Assembly (NCBI GenBank): GCA_946479435.1
Contig: CAMLFX010000074.1
Location: 1 to 16,949 of the forward strand
Direction: 5' to 3'
DNA length: 16,949 nt
Origin: an uncultured Sphingobacteriales bacterium
GTDB taxonomy: Bacteria; Bacteroidota; Bacteroidia; Chitinophagales; Chitinophagaceae
Under the pieces are notes generated by a model. That model saw only the letters and a list, made by a program, of their open reading frames with translations, was not told where the DNA came from and ran no database searches. Both the position numbers and the translations under genes were made by a program. Numbering within the stretch: the stretch's first letter is position 1; each line of letters opens with the position of its first letter. Shown one piece after another: positions 1 to 7,133 of this stretch.

Positions 1-68
1 GCAGCTACATCATTCGTTTAATAGACAAGAACGGAGGGAATGTGATCAGGAAGATCGTAAAGGACTAA
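1..68 (+). CDS. C-terminal end of a probable T9SS-secreted protein (partial)
   Basis: Only the last 21 codons are inside the window, read from base 3 and ending at TAA (66-68). The tail reads SYIIRLIDKNGG then NVIRKIVKD. This matches the pattern of the type A C-terminal sorting domain of the Bacteroidota type IX secretion system, which ends in a strand like G-x-Y-x-[VI]-R-[LI]-x-[DN], a turn, then a basic strand with K[IL]V. Proteins with this tail are exported through T9SS and anchored or released at the cell surface. The rest of the gene lies to the left, so its function cannot be named. A short C-terminal beta-hairpin of another family could look similar. Confidence 0.5.
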   Translation, partial: SYIIRLIDKNGGNVIRKIVKD

Positions 69-103
69 TCATTTTTCCATATTAGGATTTCCAATCGAAC
101 TAT

Positions 104-125
104 AAGCCATCTGAAAAGATGGCTT
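104..125 (+). terminator. Stem-loop terminator after the left-edge gene
   Basis: A perfect 9-bp stem (AAGCCATCT / AGATGGCTT) closes a GAAA tetraloop 35 bases after the preceding stop codon. Only a short T-rich stretch follows, so it may be a moderate terminator or a 3'-end stabilising hairpin. It separates the left-edge gene from the sigma-factor gene. Confidence 0.65.
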
Positions 126-207
126 TATTGCGTATGAAGGATAGCAATTTTACATTGTTTTAAATTTTATTTAACTTTATATTATAGAACAAGATAGGAT
201 ATAGCAA

Positions 208-777
208 ATGGATGTTCCGGTAGATATTTCATTAAATATGAGAGATCGGGCGGTTTTTAATGACCTGTTCCGGGCTTACTATGCGCCGCTTTGTTTTTTT
301 GCCGGGCGAATAATTGAAAACCCCGATGACGCCGGTGATATTGTCGAAGACCTATTTGTTAAGCTATGGGAGCGGCAACAGACCTTTACTGATGCGCTGC
401 ACGCGCAATCATTTTTTTATCGATCCATACGGAATGCCTGCCTGAACTATATCAAGCACGGCAGAGTTGTCAGGATCACCCATGACATGCTACTTCATAC
501 CACGGAAGTGATTGAGCAGGACCATATGAGTGATATGATACGCGCCGAGGTTTGGGGAGAGTTGTACAGGGCCATTGAAAACCTTCCGCTACAATGCAAA
601 AAAGTAATCAGCATGAGTTTCCTTGAAGGCATGACCACCGATGAAATAGCCACCAAGTTAGACCTATCCCCACAAACCGTCCGAAATACTAAAATGAGAG
701 GTTTAAGGGCCTTAAAAGATTCTTTGCCTGAACACCTGCTTTCCCTTCTGATCTTTTATTCTTTCCTTGATAAATAA
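208..777 (+). CDS. ECF RNA polymerase sigma factor, FecI-like
   Basis: A 189-residue sigma-70 factor of the extracytoplasmic-function class, of the kind much expanded in Bacteroidota. Region 2 is visible at about residues 15-80 (VFNDLFRAYYAPLCFFAGRI, then DDAGDIVEDLFVKLWE and SFFYRSIRNACLNYIK), covering core binding and -10 recognition. Region 4 is at about 120-170, with a helix-turn-helix around MTTDEIATKLDLSPQTVRNTK for -35 recognition. The length is normal for the family. These factors usually sit upstream of a FecR anti-sigma gene and a TonB-dependent SusC/SusD pair. Here the FecR gene follows after 61 bp but is truncated, and no SusC/D genes are present, so the sigma factor may be orphaned. 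I see no frameshift, so it could still be active. Confidence 0.93.
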   Translation: MDVPVDISLNMRDRAVFNDLFRAYYAPLCFFAGRIIENPDDAGDIVEDLFVKLWERQQTFTDALHAQSFFYRSIRNACLNYIKHGRVVRITHDMLLHTTEVIEQDHMSDMIRAEVWGELYRAIENLPLQCKKVISMSFLEGMTTDEIATKLDLSPQTVRNTKMRGLRALKDSLPEHLLSLLIFYSFLDK

Positions 778-809
778 ATTGTTGAACCAATAGGTTATAT
801 CTGACTTTC

Positions 810-834
810 AGTTGTATTGATGGTAAATACAACT
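810..834 (+). promoter_or_regulatory. Hairpin just before the fecR-like start codon
   Basis: A perfect 9-bp inverted repeat (AGTTGTATT / AATACAACT) with a 7-base loop ends 4 bases before the ATG at 839. It covers the place where a ribosome would load, so it could limit translation of the anti-sigma gene or end the sigma-gene transcript. No T-run follows, which argues against a standard terminator. Its role is inferred from position only. Confidence 0.45.
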
Positions 835-1339
835 AAATATGGCATCTCCAGCATCCATAACAGAAGGACAAAGGATCATTTATCTGACCCTGCAGTATAT
901 TCACGGAACGATCAGTTTAGCAGAGTCGCAGGAACTGGACGCATGGAAGAGCGCAAGGAATGAAAACCTTTTGCTTTTTGAAGAACTGATCAATGAATCC
1001 AAGAGAACGAGTGCCATTGAGCACATGCAGCAAGTGGATGTCGCATCCGCCCTTGAAAGGGTCAATCATAGAATTGACATTGACGCGGGGCCAAAGCATT
1101 CACGCATTTCAGGTTATATGCGTATCGCTGCAGCGATCGCAGCCATATTGGTTTTGACCACCGGGATCTTATTCTATACCAATACAGGTAAAGACAAGTC
1201 ACTCAGCAGACAAGCTGTAACACTAAGGGACGGGCTACTAGGTCAGCAAATGACCACAAAAACAAAAAGGTTGCGTCATTCGTGGCACTTCCGATTTGAA
1301 AGAACTAAAAAGCGCACCAGGCGCAGGGAAACGAATAAA

Positions 1340-1363
1340 GTTCGATTCCTGTTCTGGGCACAC
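1340..1363 (+). other. 3' end of a tRNA-Leu-like gene (fragment, possible att site)
   Basis: The bases fit the last part of a tRNA in order: G53, T-loop TTCGATT, T-stem 3' strand CCTGT, acceptor 3' strand TCTGGGC, discriminator A, then CAC. An acceptor ending TCTGGGC needs GCCCAGA at the 5' end, which fits bacterial tRNA-Leu genes starting GCCCAG. Neither that 5' strand nor a matching 5' T-stem (ACAGG) is found upstream, so this is not a complete tRNA gene. Duplicated tRNA 3' ends are the usual core of integrase attachment sites. The fragment lies where the fecR-like gene breaks off. The identity is from recall of tRNA layout, and no second copy is seen in the window. Confidence 0.45.
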
Positions 1364-1368
1364 GTAAT

Positions 1369-1400
1369 AAAAGCCGCTATAGTAGCGGCTTTTATTTTTT
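1369..1400 (+). terminator. Strong intrinsic terminator
   Basis: A perfect 11-bp stem (AAAAGCCGCTA / TAGCGGCTTTT) with a 3-base loop is followed by TTTTATTTTTT. It begins 6 bases after the tRNA-like fragment, where a tRNA gene's own terminator would be. It also works for the broken fecR frame. The stem's 5' A-run makes it potentially bidirectional. Confidence 0.9.
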
Positions 1401-1483
1401 AACCTATCAGTAATGTCAAACCCTTTAGGTTTATCACATTCAAAGTACGCAACAGATGAGTGCGAAATAAGCAAAAAGAAAAG

Positions 1484-1600
1484 CTATGAATGAGGCATTG
1501 ATGCAGTAATCCTCATGAAGTCATCTCGACACTCCCACAACTTCTGCTTAAATTCTTCGGAGATAATTAATCCCCAAAATACCTTCGCATATGCATCTAA
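1484..1600 (-). pseudogene. Possible decayed coding fragment, minus strand
   Basis: Read on the minus strand there is a 38-codon open stretch without a start codon. It has a protein-like composition (LDAYAKVFWGLIISEEF then KQKLWECRDDFMR) and ends at a TAG. An in-frame stop immediately precedes it. No family is recognised. It may be chance; the case rests only on amino-acid pattern and on its position in a 500-bp gene-free stretch beside an apparent integration scar. Confidence 0.2.
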
Positions 1601-1762
1601 TCAGCGGCAATCGGGGTTGATATTCTTGGTGAACCAAGCGAGAAAGTTGCACTTCCAGATCATTATGCCTGCCTCTTCTCAACTGCGGTATTTGGTAACA
1701 AGGCGATCGGCCTGACGTGGCTTTCATATAGATCGCTTAAGGGAAATTACGCTTGTACTTAA
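1601..1762 (+). pseudogene. Possible decayed coding fragment, plus strand
   Basis: A 53-codon open stretch without a start codon follows an in-frame TAA (1598-1600) and ends with TAA at 1760-1762. It reads like a genuine C-terminal region (VDILGEPSEKVALPDHYACL, then FSTAVFGNKAIGLTWLSYRS). A different frame over the same bases (1515-1715) has an ATG but an unconvincing composition. I do not recognise the family. It is best seen as the tail of a gene whose front was lost, perhaps in the same event that truncated the fecR-like gene. Confidence 0.3.
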
Positions 1763-1777
1763 CTTCCCATTCAATAT

Positions 1778-1801
1778 CACTATAGGTCTGCCACTATAGT
1801 G
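1778..1801. repeat. CACTATAG direct repeat including a palindrome
   Basis: CACTATAG occurs at 1778-1785 and 1792-1799, spaced 14 bases apart. The second copy extends to the perfect 10-base palindrome CACTATAGTG (1792-1801). It lies about 110-135 bases before the exporter operon and may be a further regulatory site. No protein is assigned. Confidence 0.35.
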
Positions 1802-1850
1802 AACATTGGCCAATCTATAACAATAATAGATAGTAGCATTTAACACTTCT

Positions 1851-1868
1851 ATAATAGTATTACTATCC
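1851..1868. promoter_or_regulatory. Probable TetR operator upstream of the exporter operon
   Basis: The block ATAATAGTATTACTATCC contains the 13-base palindrome ATAGTA-T-TACTAT (1854-1866). Fifteen of its first 16 bases recur at 7284-7299 upstream of purK. Its centre lies 31 bases before the -7 TTTGC, over the -33 region, where a repressor would block RNA polymerase. An extra half-site AATAATAG is at 1822-1829. The TetR-family gene at 6316-7008 is the obvious candidate binder. Confidence 0.6.
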
Positions 1869-1886
1869 AAAATAGAACATTTACTT

Positions 1887-1895
1887 TAATTTTGC
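1887..1895 (+). promoter_or_regulatory. Bacteroidota -7 promoter box for the exporter operon
   Basis: TAATTTTGC is a perfect match to TAnnTTTGC. It ends 16 bases before the ATG at 1912. A purine-rich AAGGA lies directly against the start codon. No clear -33 TTG is seen. Confidence 0.6.
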
Positions 1896-1911
1896 TGCAA
1901 TCTTCTAAGGA

Positions 1912-3573
1912 ATGGTAAAGATCACACCTTTTAAAAAGTTTCTGGAACTGCTCAAATATGAAAAGTCAGAGATATCGGCTATCTACTTTTATGCTATTCT
2001 GAATGGTCTCGTACAGCTTTCTGTTCCATTGGGCATACAGTCGATCATAAGCTTCGTACTAGGTGGGGCTGTATCCACTTCTCTTGTCCTACTGATCATT
2101 TTTGTGATTGCTGGTGTATTCGTTGGAGGACTGTTACAGATCAACCAAATGAAACTTATTGAAAAAATACAACAGCAGCTTTTTGTCAGGTATTCTTTTC
2201 AATACGCCCATATCATACCGAACTTTAATCTTAAAGGTGTTGACGGCTACTACCTCCCTGAATTGGTAAACCGATTTTTTGACACAATACCATTACAAAA
2301 AAGTATTTCCAAATTGCTGCTGGACATACCTGCGGCTAGCATACAGATCTTGTTTGGACTGATATTGCTTTCTTTTTACCACCCGGTATTTATCGTTTTC
2401 GGCATCTCCCTTTTATTCATTTTGTACCTCATTCTCCGCTCTACTGCAAGTAAGGGTATGGAAACAAGCCTGCTGGAAAGCGATTACAAATATAAAGTGC
2501 TGGGATACCTGGAAGAATTGGCCCGCGTTGTAACATCCTTTAAGTTTTCAAAAAACAAATCGCATCACCTGGTTAAAACGGACGAATATGTTGCAGGGTA
2601 TCTAAATGCTCGCACCGCACATTTTAAAATATTGCTCTTCCAGTATTGGACGCTCGTTGCTTTTAAGATACTGATCACTTCAGCTATGCTGATTGTTGGT
2701 GCTTACCTGCTGATAACACAGCAACTGAATATTGGCCAGTTTATAGCTGCTGAAATCGTGATCCTGCTGATCATAAGTTCCATCGAAAAGCTGATTATGA
2801 ACCTCGATAAAATATACGACGTAATGACCTCGATAGAGAAGATCACTAAGGTTACTGACAAACCAACAGAGAAACAAGGTGGTATAGATCTGGATACCGG
2901 GGCCAACGGTGTATCGATCGATGCGCAAAACCTTTCATTTGGGTACGAGGGCGAAGAAAACCTGCTGACAGATATTTCTTTCAGCGTCAGAAAAGGAGAG
3001 AAAGTATGTCTTCAGGGAGCATATGGCGTTGGAAAATCTACATTGCTTCGTCTGCTCAGCGGAACCTATACTGATTTTGGTGGCAACCTGCTAATTGACG
3101 GAATTCCAATTTATACCTACAATCTCTATTCTTTGCGTAGCCAAACAGGTATCATGCTGCACCACCAAGAACTCTTTCATGGAACTATCCAGGAAAATAT
3201 CTGCATGGGTAATGAACAGGTGAACTATCGTGAATTAGATTTTCTGGCAGATCTTGTCGGGCTAAAAACTTTTATCCATTCGAAAAAAGAAGGCTACGAA
3301 TTTCTGATACAACCAGCAGGGCAACACCTGTCGGGCCGGATCATCAAAAAAATACTTCTGATGCGGGCACTCGTACAACACCCTAAACTGTTGCTGCTTG
3401 AAGAGCCCTGGCAAGGTATGGAGCTGATATACCAGCAAAGGCTACAACAATATTTATTGAAAGACCTGCCTGGTACCACCGTCATGGTAGTTACCAACGA
3501 TCAGCAGTTCAGCAGCCAATGCGACAAAATCTTTATGCTGGATAAAGGAACCATCACACAGATAATGCAATAA
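1912..3573 (+). CDS. ABC exporter: membrane and ATPase fusion with degenerate NBD motifs
   Basis: A 553-residue half-transporter. Residues 20-300 form the membrane domain, with hydrophobic helices at about 21-50, 57-78, 140-176 and 245-292, and no N-terminal peptidase domain. Residues 335-553 form the ATPase domain. Walker A is intact (GAYGVGKST, 369-377) and a Q-loop Gln is at about 419. The signature is LSGRI (473-477) rather than LSGGQ, Walker B reads LLLLEE (Glu at 497 in place of Asp), and the H-loop position is Asn (VTND, 529) rather than His. It begins a tightly packed operon with an HlyD-type adaptor and a TolC-type channel, so it should power export across both membranes. The substrate is unknown; type I systems carry peptides, proteins or small toxic compounds. 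The start is supported by AAGGA before the ATG and a -7 box 16 bases upstream. Confidence 0.9.
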   Translation: MVKITPFKKFLELLKYEKSEISAIYFYAILNGLVQLSVPLGIQSIISFVLGGAVSTSLVLLIIFVIAGVFVGGLLQINQMKLIEKIQQQLFVRYSFQYAHIIPNFNLKGVDGYYLPELVNRFFDTIPLQKSISKLLLDIPAASIQILFGLILLSFYHPVFIVFGISLLFILYLILRSTASKGMETSLLESDYKYKVLGYLEELARVVTSFKFSKNKSHHLVKTDEYVAGYLNARTAHFKILLFQYWTLVAFKILITSAMLIVGAYLLITQQLNIGQFIAAEIVILLIISSIEKLIMNLDKIYDVMTSIEKITKVTDKPTEKQGGIDLDTGANGVSIDAQNLSFGYEGEENLLTDISFSVRKGEKVCLQGAYGVGKSTLLRLLSGTYTDFGGNLLIDGIPIYTYNLYSLRSQTGIMLHHQELFHGTIQENICMGNEQVNYRELDFLADLVGLKTFIHSKKEGYEFLIQPAGQHLSGRIIKKILLMRALVQHPKLLLLEEPWQGMELIYQQRLQQYLLKDLPGTTVMVVTNDQQFSSQCDKIFMLDKGTITQIMQ

Positions 3574-3578
3574 TAAAC

Positions 3579-4928
3579 ATGCAAGAAGTTAGAAAAATAG
3601 TGGAAGCGGAGGTGGCTGGGAAACCGGTGAGATCATTTGCAACTGTGTACCGTTCAAATGTGAAAAGTAACATCAGGATTTGGGTATATGGTATTTTGCT
3701 GGCCCTTTTGATTGTACTGTTCCTGCCCTGGACACAAAACATTCGCGCAAGGGGCTCTGTAACGACGCTCAGCCAGGAGTATCGGCCGCAGGAACTCAAT
3801 ACGATCATCGCGGGACGCATCGTTAAATGGTATATAAAGGAAGGTGATTTTGTAAAGGAAGGTGATACCATTGCCCAGTTGGCGGAGATAAAAGATAATT
3901 ACCTCGACCCTGAATTGCTAACCCGGACTCAGGAGCAGATAAATGCTAAATCTGCATCTATAACATCTTACAGCAGGAAGGCAGCTGCTAATACAGCGCA
4001 GATGACTGCCATCGAAAAAGCGCGGGTGCTCAAGCAGGAACAACTGGAAAATAAACTGAAGCAGCTGGATCTGAAGATAACCAGCGATAGCATGGAAATG
4101 ATAGCTGCAAGGAATGACTTCCGAATAGCCGAAGAACAATACAGACGTCAGCAGATCATGCGGGATAGCGGACTTGCATCACTCGTACAGGTTGAGCAGC
4201 GTATGGCGGGATATCAGAATGCAATGGCAAAAAAAATAAGTGCTGAGATAAAATTTACAAATACAAAAACAGACCTCACCAATACCAGGCTGGAACTTAA
4301 TCAGGTAGCCCAGGAATATGCAGAGAAAATATATAAAGCTGAGGCGGACCGGGCAGCTGCACAGAGTGAGATCGCATCAGGCCAGGGAGAGTTGTCTAAA
4401 CTTTCAAATCAGTATGCCAACTATACAATACGGGCCGGCCAATACTACCTGCTGGCGCCCCAGAGTGGGCAGATCGTAAAGGCTACAAAGGCTGGTATAA
4501 ACGAGATCGTAAAGGAAGGTGAAAAACTAGTGGAGATCGTGCCATCAAAACCCGACTATGCTGTAGAGATGTTCGTTCGCCCGCTCGACTTGCCTTTATT
4601 ATCAAAAGGGCAGCAGGTAAGGTTTATGTTTGACGGCTTTCCTGCTATCGTATTCAGTGGTTGGCCCGAGGCTTCGTATGGTACGTTTGGTGGTCGTATA
4701 GTCGCTATTGAGAGTTCTGTAAGCAGCAATGGAAAATTCAGGGTACTCGTAGGTGAAGACCCCTCTGACCGGCCATGGCCTAAAGCGTTGAAAATGGGCA
4801 CCGGTGCATCTTCCATAGCCTTGCTCAGGGATGTTCCCATATGGTACGAACTGTGGCGCAACATCAATGGGTTTCCGCCGGACTACTACCAGGATAAAGA
4901 AAAGAAAGATGAAAAAAATAAGCAATAG
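3579..4928 (+). CDS. HlyD-family periplasmic adaptor
   Basis: A 449-residue membrane-fusion protein that would bridge the inner-membrane ABC transporter and the outer-membrane channel. It has a short cytoplasmic N-terminus, one membrane helix at about 33-51 (IWVYGILLALLIVLFLPW), a first lipoyl half at about 70-103 (IIAGRIVKWYIKEGDFVKEG), a long coiled coil at about 110-285, a second lipoyl half (APQSGQIVKATKAG, about 293-325), and a beta-barrel region (VRFMFDGFPAI). The C-terminus is Lys- and Glu-rich. The start lies 5 bases after the ABC stop codon and the end overlaps the TolC gene by 20 bases, so the three are translated as a unit. The long hairpin resembles HlyD-type adaptors more than RND-pump adaptors. 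Confidence 0.92.
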   Translation: MQEVRKIVEAEVAGKPVRSFATVYRSNVKSNIRIWVYGILLALLIVLFLPWTQNIRARGSVTTLSQEYRPQELNTIIAGRIVKWYIKEGDFVKEGDTIAQLAEIKDNYLDPELLTRTQEQINAKSASITSYSRKAAANTAQMTAIEKARVLKQEQLENKLKQLDLKITSDSMEMIAARNDFRIAEEQYRRQQIMRDSGLASLVQVEQRMAGYQNAMAKKISAEIKFTNTKTDLTNTRLELNQVAQEYAEKIYKAEADRAAAQSEIASGQGELSKLSNQYANYTIRAGQYYLLAPQSGQIVKATKAGINEIVKEGEKLVEIVPSKPDYAVEMFVRPLDLPLLSKGQQVRFMFDGFPAIVFSGWPEASYGTFGGRIVAIESSVSSNGKFRVLVGEDPSDRPWPKALKMGTGASSIALLRDVPIWYELWRNINGFPPDYYQDKEKKDEKNKQ

Positions 4929-6312
4929 GTCCTGTTTGCTTGCATGCCTGCTGTTATGCTGTATCTTCTGCCAGGCACAGGATACTACTGCAATATTGGG
5001 CAGAGATGAGTTTATAAGCATTTTACGCAAATACCACCCGGTTCTCAGGCAGGCTGACTTGCAGGTAGAACGTGCTGCAGCAGGAATTCTGGAGGCACGC
5101 GGAGCTTTCGATCCGAGAATCGATGCGGGGCTGGACCGAAAAACTTTTGATGATAAGCTTTACTATAGTTATTTCAACCCCCAGATAACTATCCCGACCT
5201 GGTATGGTATAGACATCAAGGCGGGTGCTGAAGAGGTGCTTGGTGAGCGCGTAACAACTGAAGCTACACTTGGTAGAACCAGCTATCTCGGTGTAAAGAT
5301 ACCAGCTAACAACCTGTTCTTCGACAGCAGGAGGGCTACATTGAGACAGGCACAGAGCCTCCGGCAGCTTAGTGAAGCGGAACGTTCGCTTATAATCAAC
5401 GATCTGGTTTTTGATGCACTCAGTGCCTATTGGAATTGGGTGCGGGAATACCAGTTGTATAAAATAATTGCTACTGCTGTACTGGTAAACGAAGAGCGTA
5501 TGAGGTTTGTAGTAACGGAATATGAGCAGGGCAACAGGCCAGCTATAGATACTACCGAAGCTATGACGCAACTTCAGGGTTTTTACCTTCAGCAGAACAA
5601 CGCTTGGCTGTCTTTCCAGAACGCAGGGCTTGAACTGTCGAATTATTTGTGGCTGGACCGCAACATGCCTTTTGAGTGGAGTGCTAATATACGCCCTCCG
5701 GAAGCCGAGCTTATAAGCCGGCCTGAAGTGCCCGCGTTGGAAAACCTCTTAACAGAAACGCTTGACAGCCATCCCAAATTGCAGTCGCTCCGGTATAAAA
5801 CGGACGTTCTGGAAACAGAAAGGCGTCTTAAGGCACAATACTTGCTGCCCAAACTGAATCTCAATGCAAACCTGCTTAGCAAAGGGTACGGTTTGCCAGA
5901 TCAAGTATCGGTACCCTTGCTTGAAAACAACTACAAACTGGGGGTTGATTTCAGCATACCGCTATTTCTTCGCGAAGCGAGAGGCTCATTTCAAGCAGCC
6001 GGAATCAAACTTCAGGAGAACACTACAGAGCAGGAGCGTATGACCCTTCAGTTGCAAAACAAGGTAAAAGCCTACTATAACGATGTTTTACTATTGCAAC
6101 AGCAGTTGGAGCTATATGAGCAGAACCTTCAAAATAATATCAGGCTTTTTCAGGGCGAAAAAATCCGTTTTGAAGGAGGTGAAAGCACATTGTTTGTGCT
6201 CAATACAAGAGAGAATAAGGTGCTGGAAGTGACTCAAAAGCTGACAGAACTCAGGGCAAAATGGCAAAAAAGCTATGCAGGTCTCCTATGGGCAGCCGGA
6301 GTACTGCAGTAA
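4909..6312 (+). CDS. TolC-family outer-membrane efflux protein
   Basis: A 467-residue outer-membrane factor that would form the exit duct of the exporter. I place the start at ATG 4909, overlapping the adaptor gene by 20 bases, because it gives a clean signal peptide (MKKISNRSCLLACLLLCC, then IFCQAQ with cleavage near residue 24). An upstream in-frame ATG at 4831 would prepend a basic non-signal stretch. The mature part shows the long helices of the TolC fold, with two repeated halves (VLRQADLQVERAAAGILEAR near the front; LNLNANL and LGVDFSIPLF in the second half), and ends in a helical region with LTELRAKWQKSYAGLLWAAG. It is the third gene of the exporter operon. Its stop codon is only 3 bases from that of the convergent TetR gene, leaving no room for a separate terminator. 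Confidence 0.92.
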   Translation: MKKISNRSCLLACLLLCCIFCQAQDTTAILGRDEFISILRKYHPVLRQADLQVERAAAGILEARGAFDPRIDAGLDRKTFDDKLYYSYFNPQITIPTWYGIDIKAGAEEVLGERVTTEATLGRTSYLGVKIPANNLFFDSRRATLRQAQSLRQLSEAERSLIINDLVFDALSAYWNWVREYQLYKIIATAVLVNEERMRFVVTEYEQGNRPAIDTTEAMTQLQGFYLQQNNAWLSFQNAGLELSNYLWLDRNMPFEWSANIRPPEAELISRPEVPALENLLTETLDSHPKLQSLRYKTDVLETERRLKAQYLLPKLNLNANLLSKGYGLPDQVSVPLLENNYKLGVDFSIPLFLREARGSFQAAGIKLQENTTEQERMTLQLQNKVKAYYNDVLLLQQQLELYEQNLQNNIRLFQGEKIRFEGGESTLFVLNTRENKVLEVTQKLTELRAKWQKSYAGLLWAAGVLQ

Positions 6313-6315
6313 CAT

Positions 6316-7008
6316 CTATTTTCGGGTTTTGCTGAAGCTATCAAGCGTGCTGAACACAAGGTGATGCAGAAAGTCAACAAGCGGGCCAGCTGTCTTAGCA
6401 TGACCGAAGTCTGTAAGCCTGGGGAGGTTTTCTTGGAAATACATCTGATGATGCGCCGTCTCTATCAAGGTGCTTGCCAGCGAATGAGGGAAAGTAAACC
6501 CCCGCTTATATTCCAGAAAAACTTCAGCAATACGGTGACACAGGTCTTTATAAGGCTTGAATAGCATAGCCTTGTTATCTTCTGTTACATGTTTTGTAAG
6601 GTATGATTTGTCACCTTCCGCTATCACGATCCTGTGCAGTACGCTTTTATCAATATGCTCCAGTATAAATTGATCGGTTTCCTGGAAGGTTAACAGGCGA
6701 ATGATCGTTTTTATCTTCTGCTGTGCATCCTTTACATTATTGGTATGGAAGATGAGTTGATATTCCATCCATGTCCAGAACCAGGTTGTTATATAGGTAA
6801 GCAAACGGTGCTTATTCTCAAAATACCGGTAAATACTCGCTTCTGTTGTGCCCACTTGAATGGCAAGTTTCTTGAACGTAAACTCTTCGAAACCCAGTTC
6901 ATCTATCATCCTGATGCCATTGCTTACAATATTCCGCCCCAGCTCCGAAGTCTCCGGGTCCCTTACATATAGCTTAGGATTCATTTTAATCTGAAGCTGT
7001 AATTCCAT
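6316..7008 (-). CDS. TetR/AcrR-family transcriptional regulator
   Basis: A one-domain regulator with a TetR helix-turn-helix near the N-terminus (FTFKKLAIQVGTTEASIYRY, then FENKHRLL) and an all-helical ligand or dimer domain behind it. The longest frame starts at 7053, but a perfect -7 box TAACTTTGC lies at 7033-7025 inside that extension. I therefore choose the ATG at 7008-7006 (MELQLQIKMN), giving 230 residues. This puts TTTGC 16 bases before the start, as in the exporter and purK promoters. An ATG at 6984 is a further option. It is transcribed towards the exporter operon and away from purK. The motif shared by both promoters suggests that it represses both and perhaps itself. Its ligand is unknown. 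Confidence 0.9.
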   Translation of the reverse strand: MELQLQIKMNPKLYVRDPETSELGRNIVSNGIRMIDELGFEEFTFKKLAIQVGTTEASIYRYFENKHRLLTYITTWFWTWMEYQLIFHTNNVKDAQQKIKTIIRLLTFQETDQFILEHIDKSVLHRIVIAEGDKSYLTKHVTEDNKAMLFKPYKDLCHRIAEVFLEYKRGFTFPHSLASTLIETAHHQMYFQENLPRLTDFGHAKTAGPLVDFLHHLVFSTLDSFSKTRK

Positions 7009-7024
7009 CTCTGAGTATTTGAAA

Positions 7025-7033
7025 GCAAAGTTA
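7025..7033 (-). promoter_or_regulatory. -7 promoter box for the TetR gene
   Basis: On the minus strand this reads TAACTTTGC, a perfect TAnnTTTGC match, 16 bases before the preferred ATG at 7008. It decides the start choice, because transcription would begin downstream of the longest possible start at 7053. Confidence 0.55.
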
Positions 7034-7054
7034 ACCATCATAGATGAATACACT

Positions 7055-7133
7055 GATAAATAATATCTACACTACTATGTAAGGTAGTTTTACTATAATA
7101 ATACAAGCGATCCATTTCTATCTGGATAGTAAT
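7055..7133. promoter_or_regulatory. AT-rich region with operator-like half-sites upstream of the TetR gene
   Basis: Three pieces resemble the operators at 1851 and 7280. ATAAATAATA (7056-7065) is identical to 10 bases at 7280-7289 and lies within GATAAATAATATC, whose centre is 32 bases from the TetR -7 box. CTATAATA is at 7093-7100 and is also found at 1849-1856. GGATAGTAAT (7124-7133) is the exact reverse complement of 1859-1868. No single perfect palindrome is present, so autoregulation is an inference. The rest of the 7054-7279 gap shows no coding signal. Confidence 0.35.

Larger units (their letters stand above)
839..1402 (+). pseudogene. Truncated FecR-type anti-sigma factor
   Basis: The first 130 or so codons look like a FecR anti-sigma factor. 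There is a helical cytoplasmic domain (residues 10-85) that would hold the sigma factor at 208-777, then one membrane segment at about 93-111 (MRIAAAIAAILVLTTGILFY). Family members normally run to about 320-390 residues and carry a periplasmic FecR domain (typically a DG-x-x-V-W-L-N-A motif) that senses the outer-membrane receptor. Here that domain is missing. After about residue 130 the frame becomes basic and low in complexity (KTKRLRHSWHFRFERTKKRT) and reads through a tRNA-like fragment and a terminator. I read this as a broken gene whose 3' half was replaced. A truncated product could still bind the sigma factor but could not receive the normal signal. Confidence 0.75.

Noticed and set aside
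1254..1367. Open frame reading CVIRGTSDLKELKSAPGAGK over the fecR breakpoint
   Set aside because: It opens only after a TGA, has no start, and its end is simply the translation of the tRNA-like fragment. I could not tie it to any protein.
1515..1715. 66-codon open frame with an ATG
   Set aside because: Its composition is not protein-like, it has no recognisable motif, and a different frame over the same bases reads better as a remnant.
4831..4908. Upstream start for the TolC gene
   Set aside because: It would add 26 basic residues in front of a clear signal peptide and extend the overlap with the adaptor gene to 98 bases.
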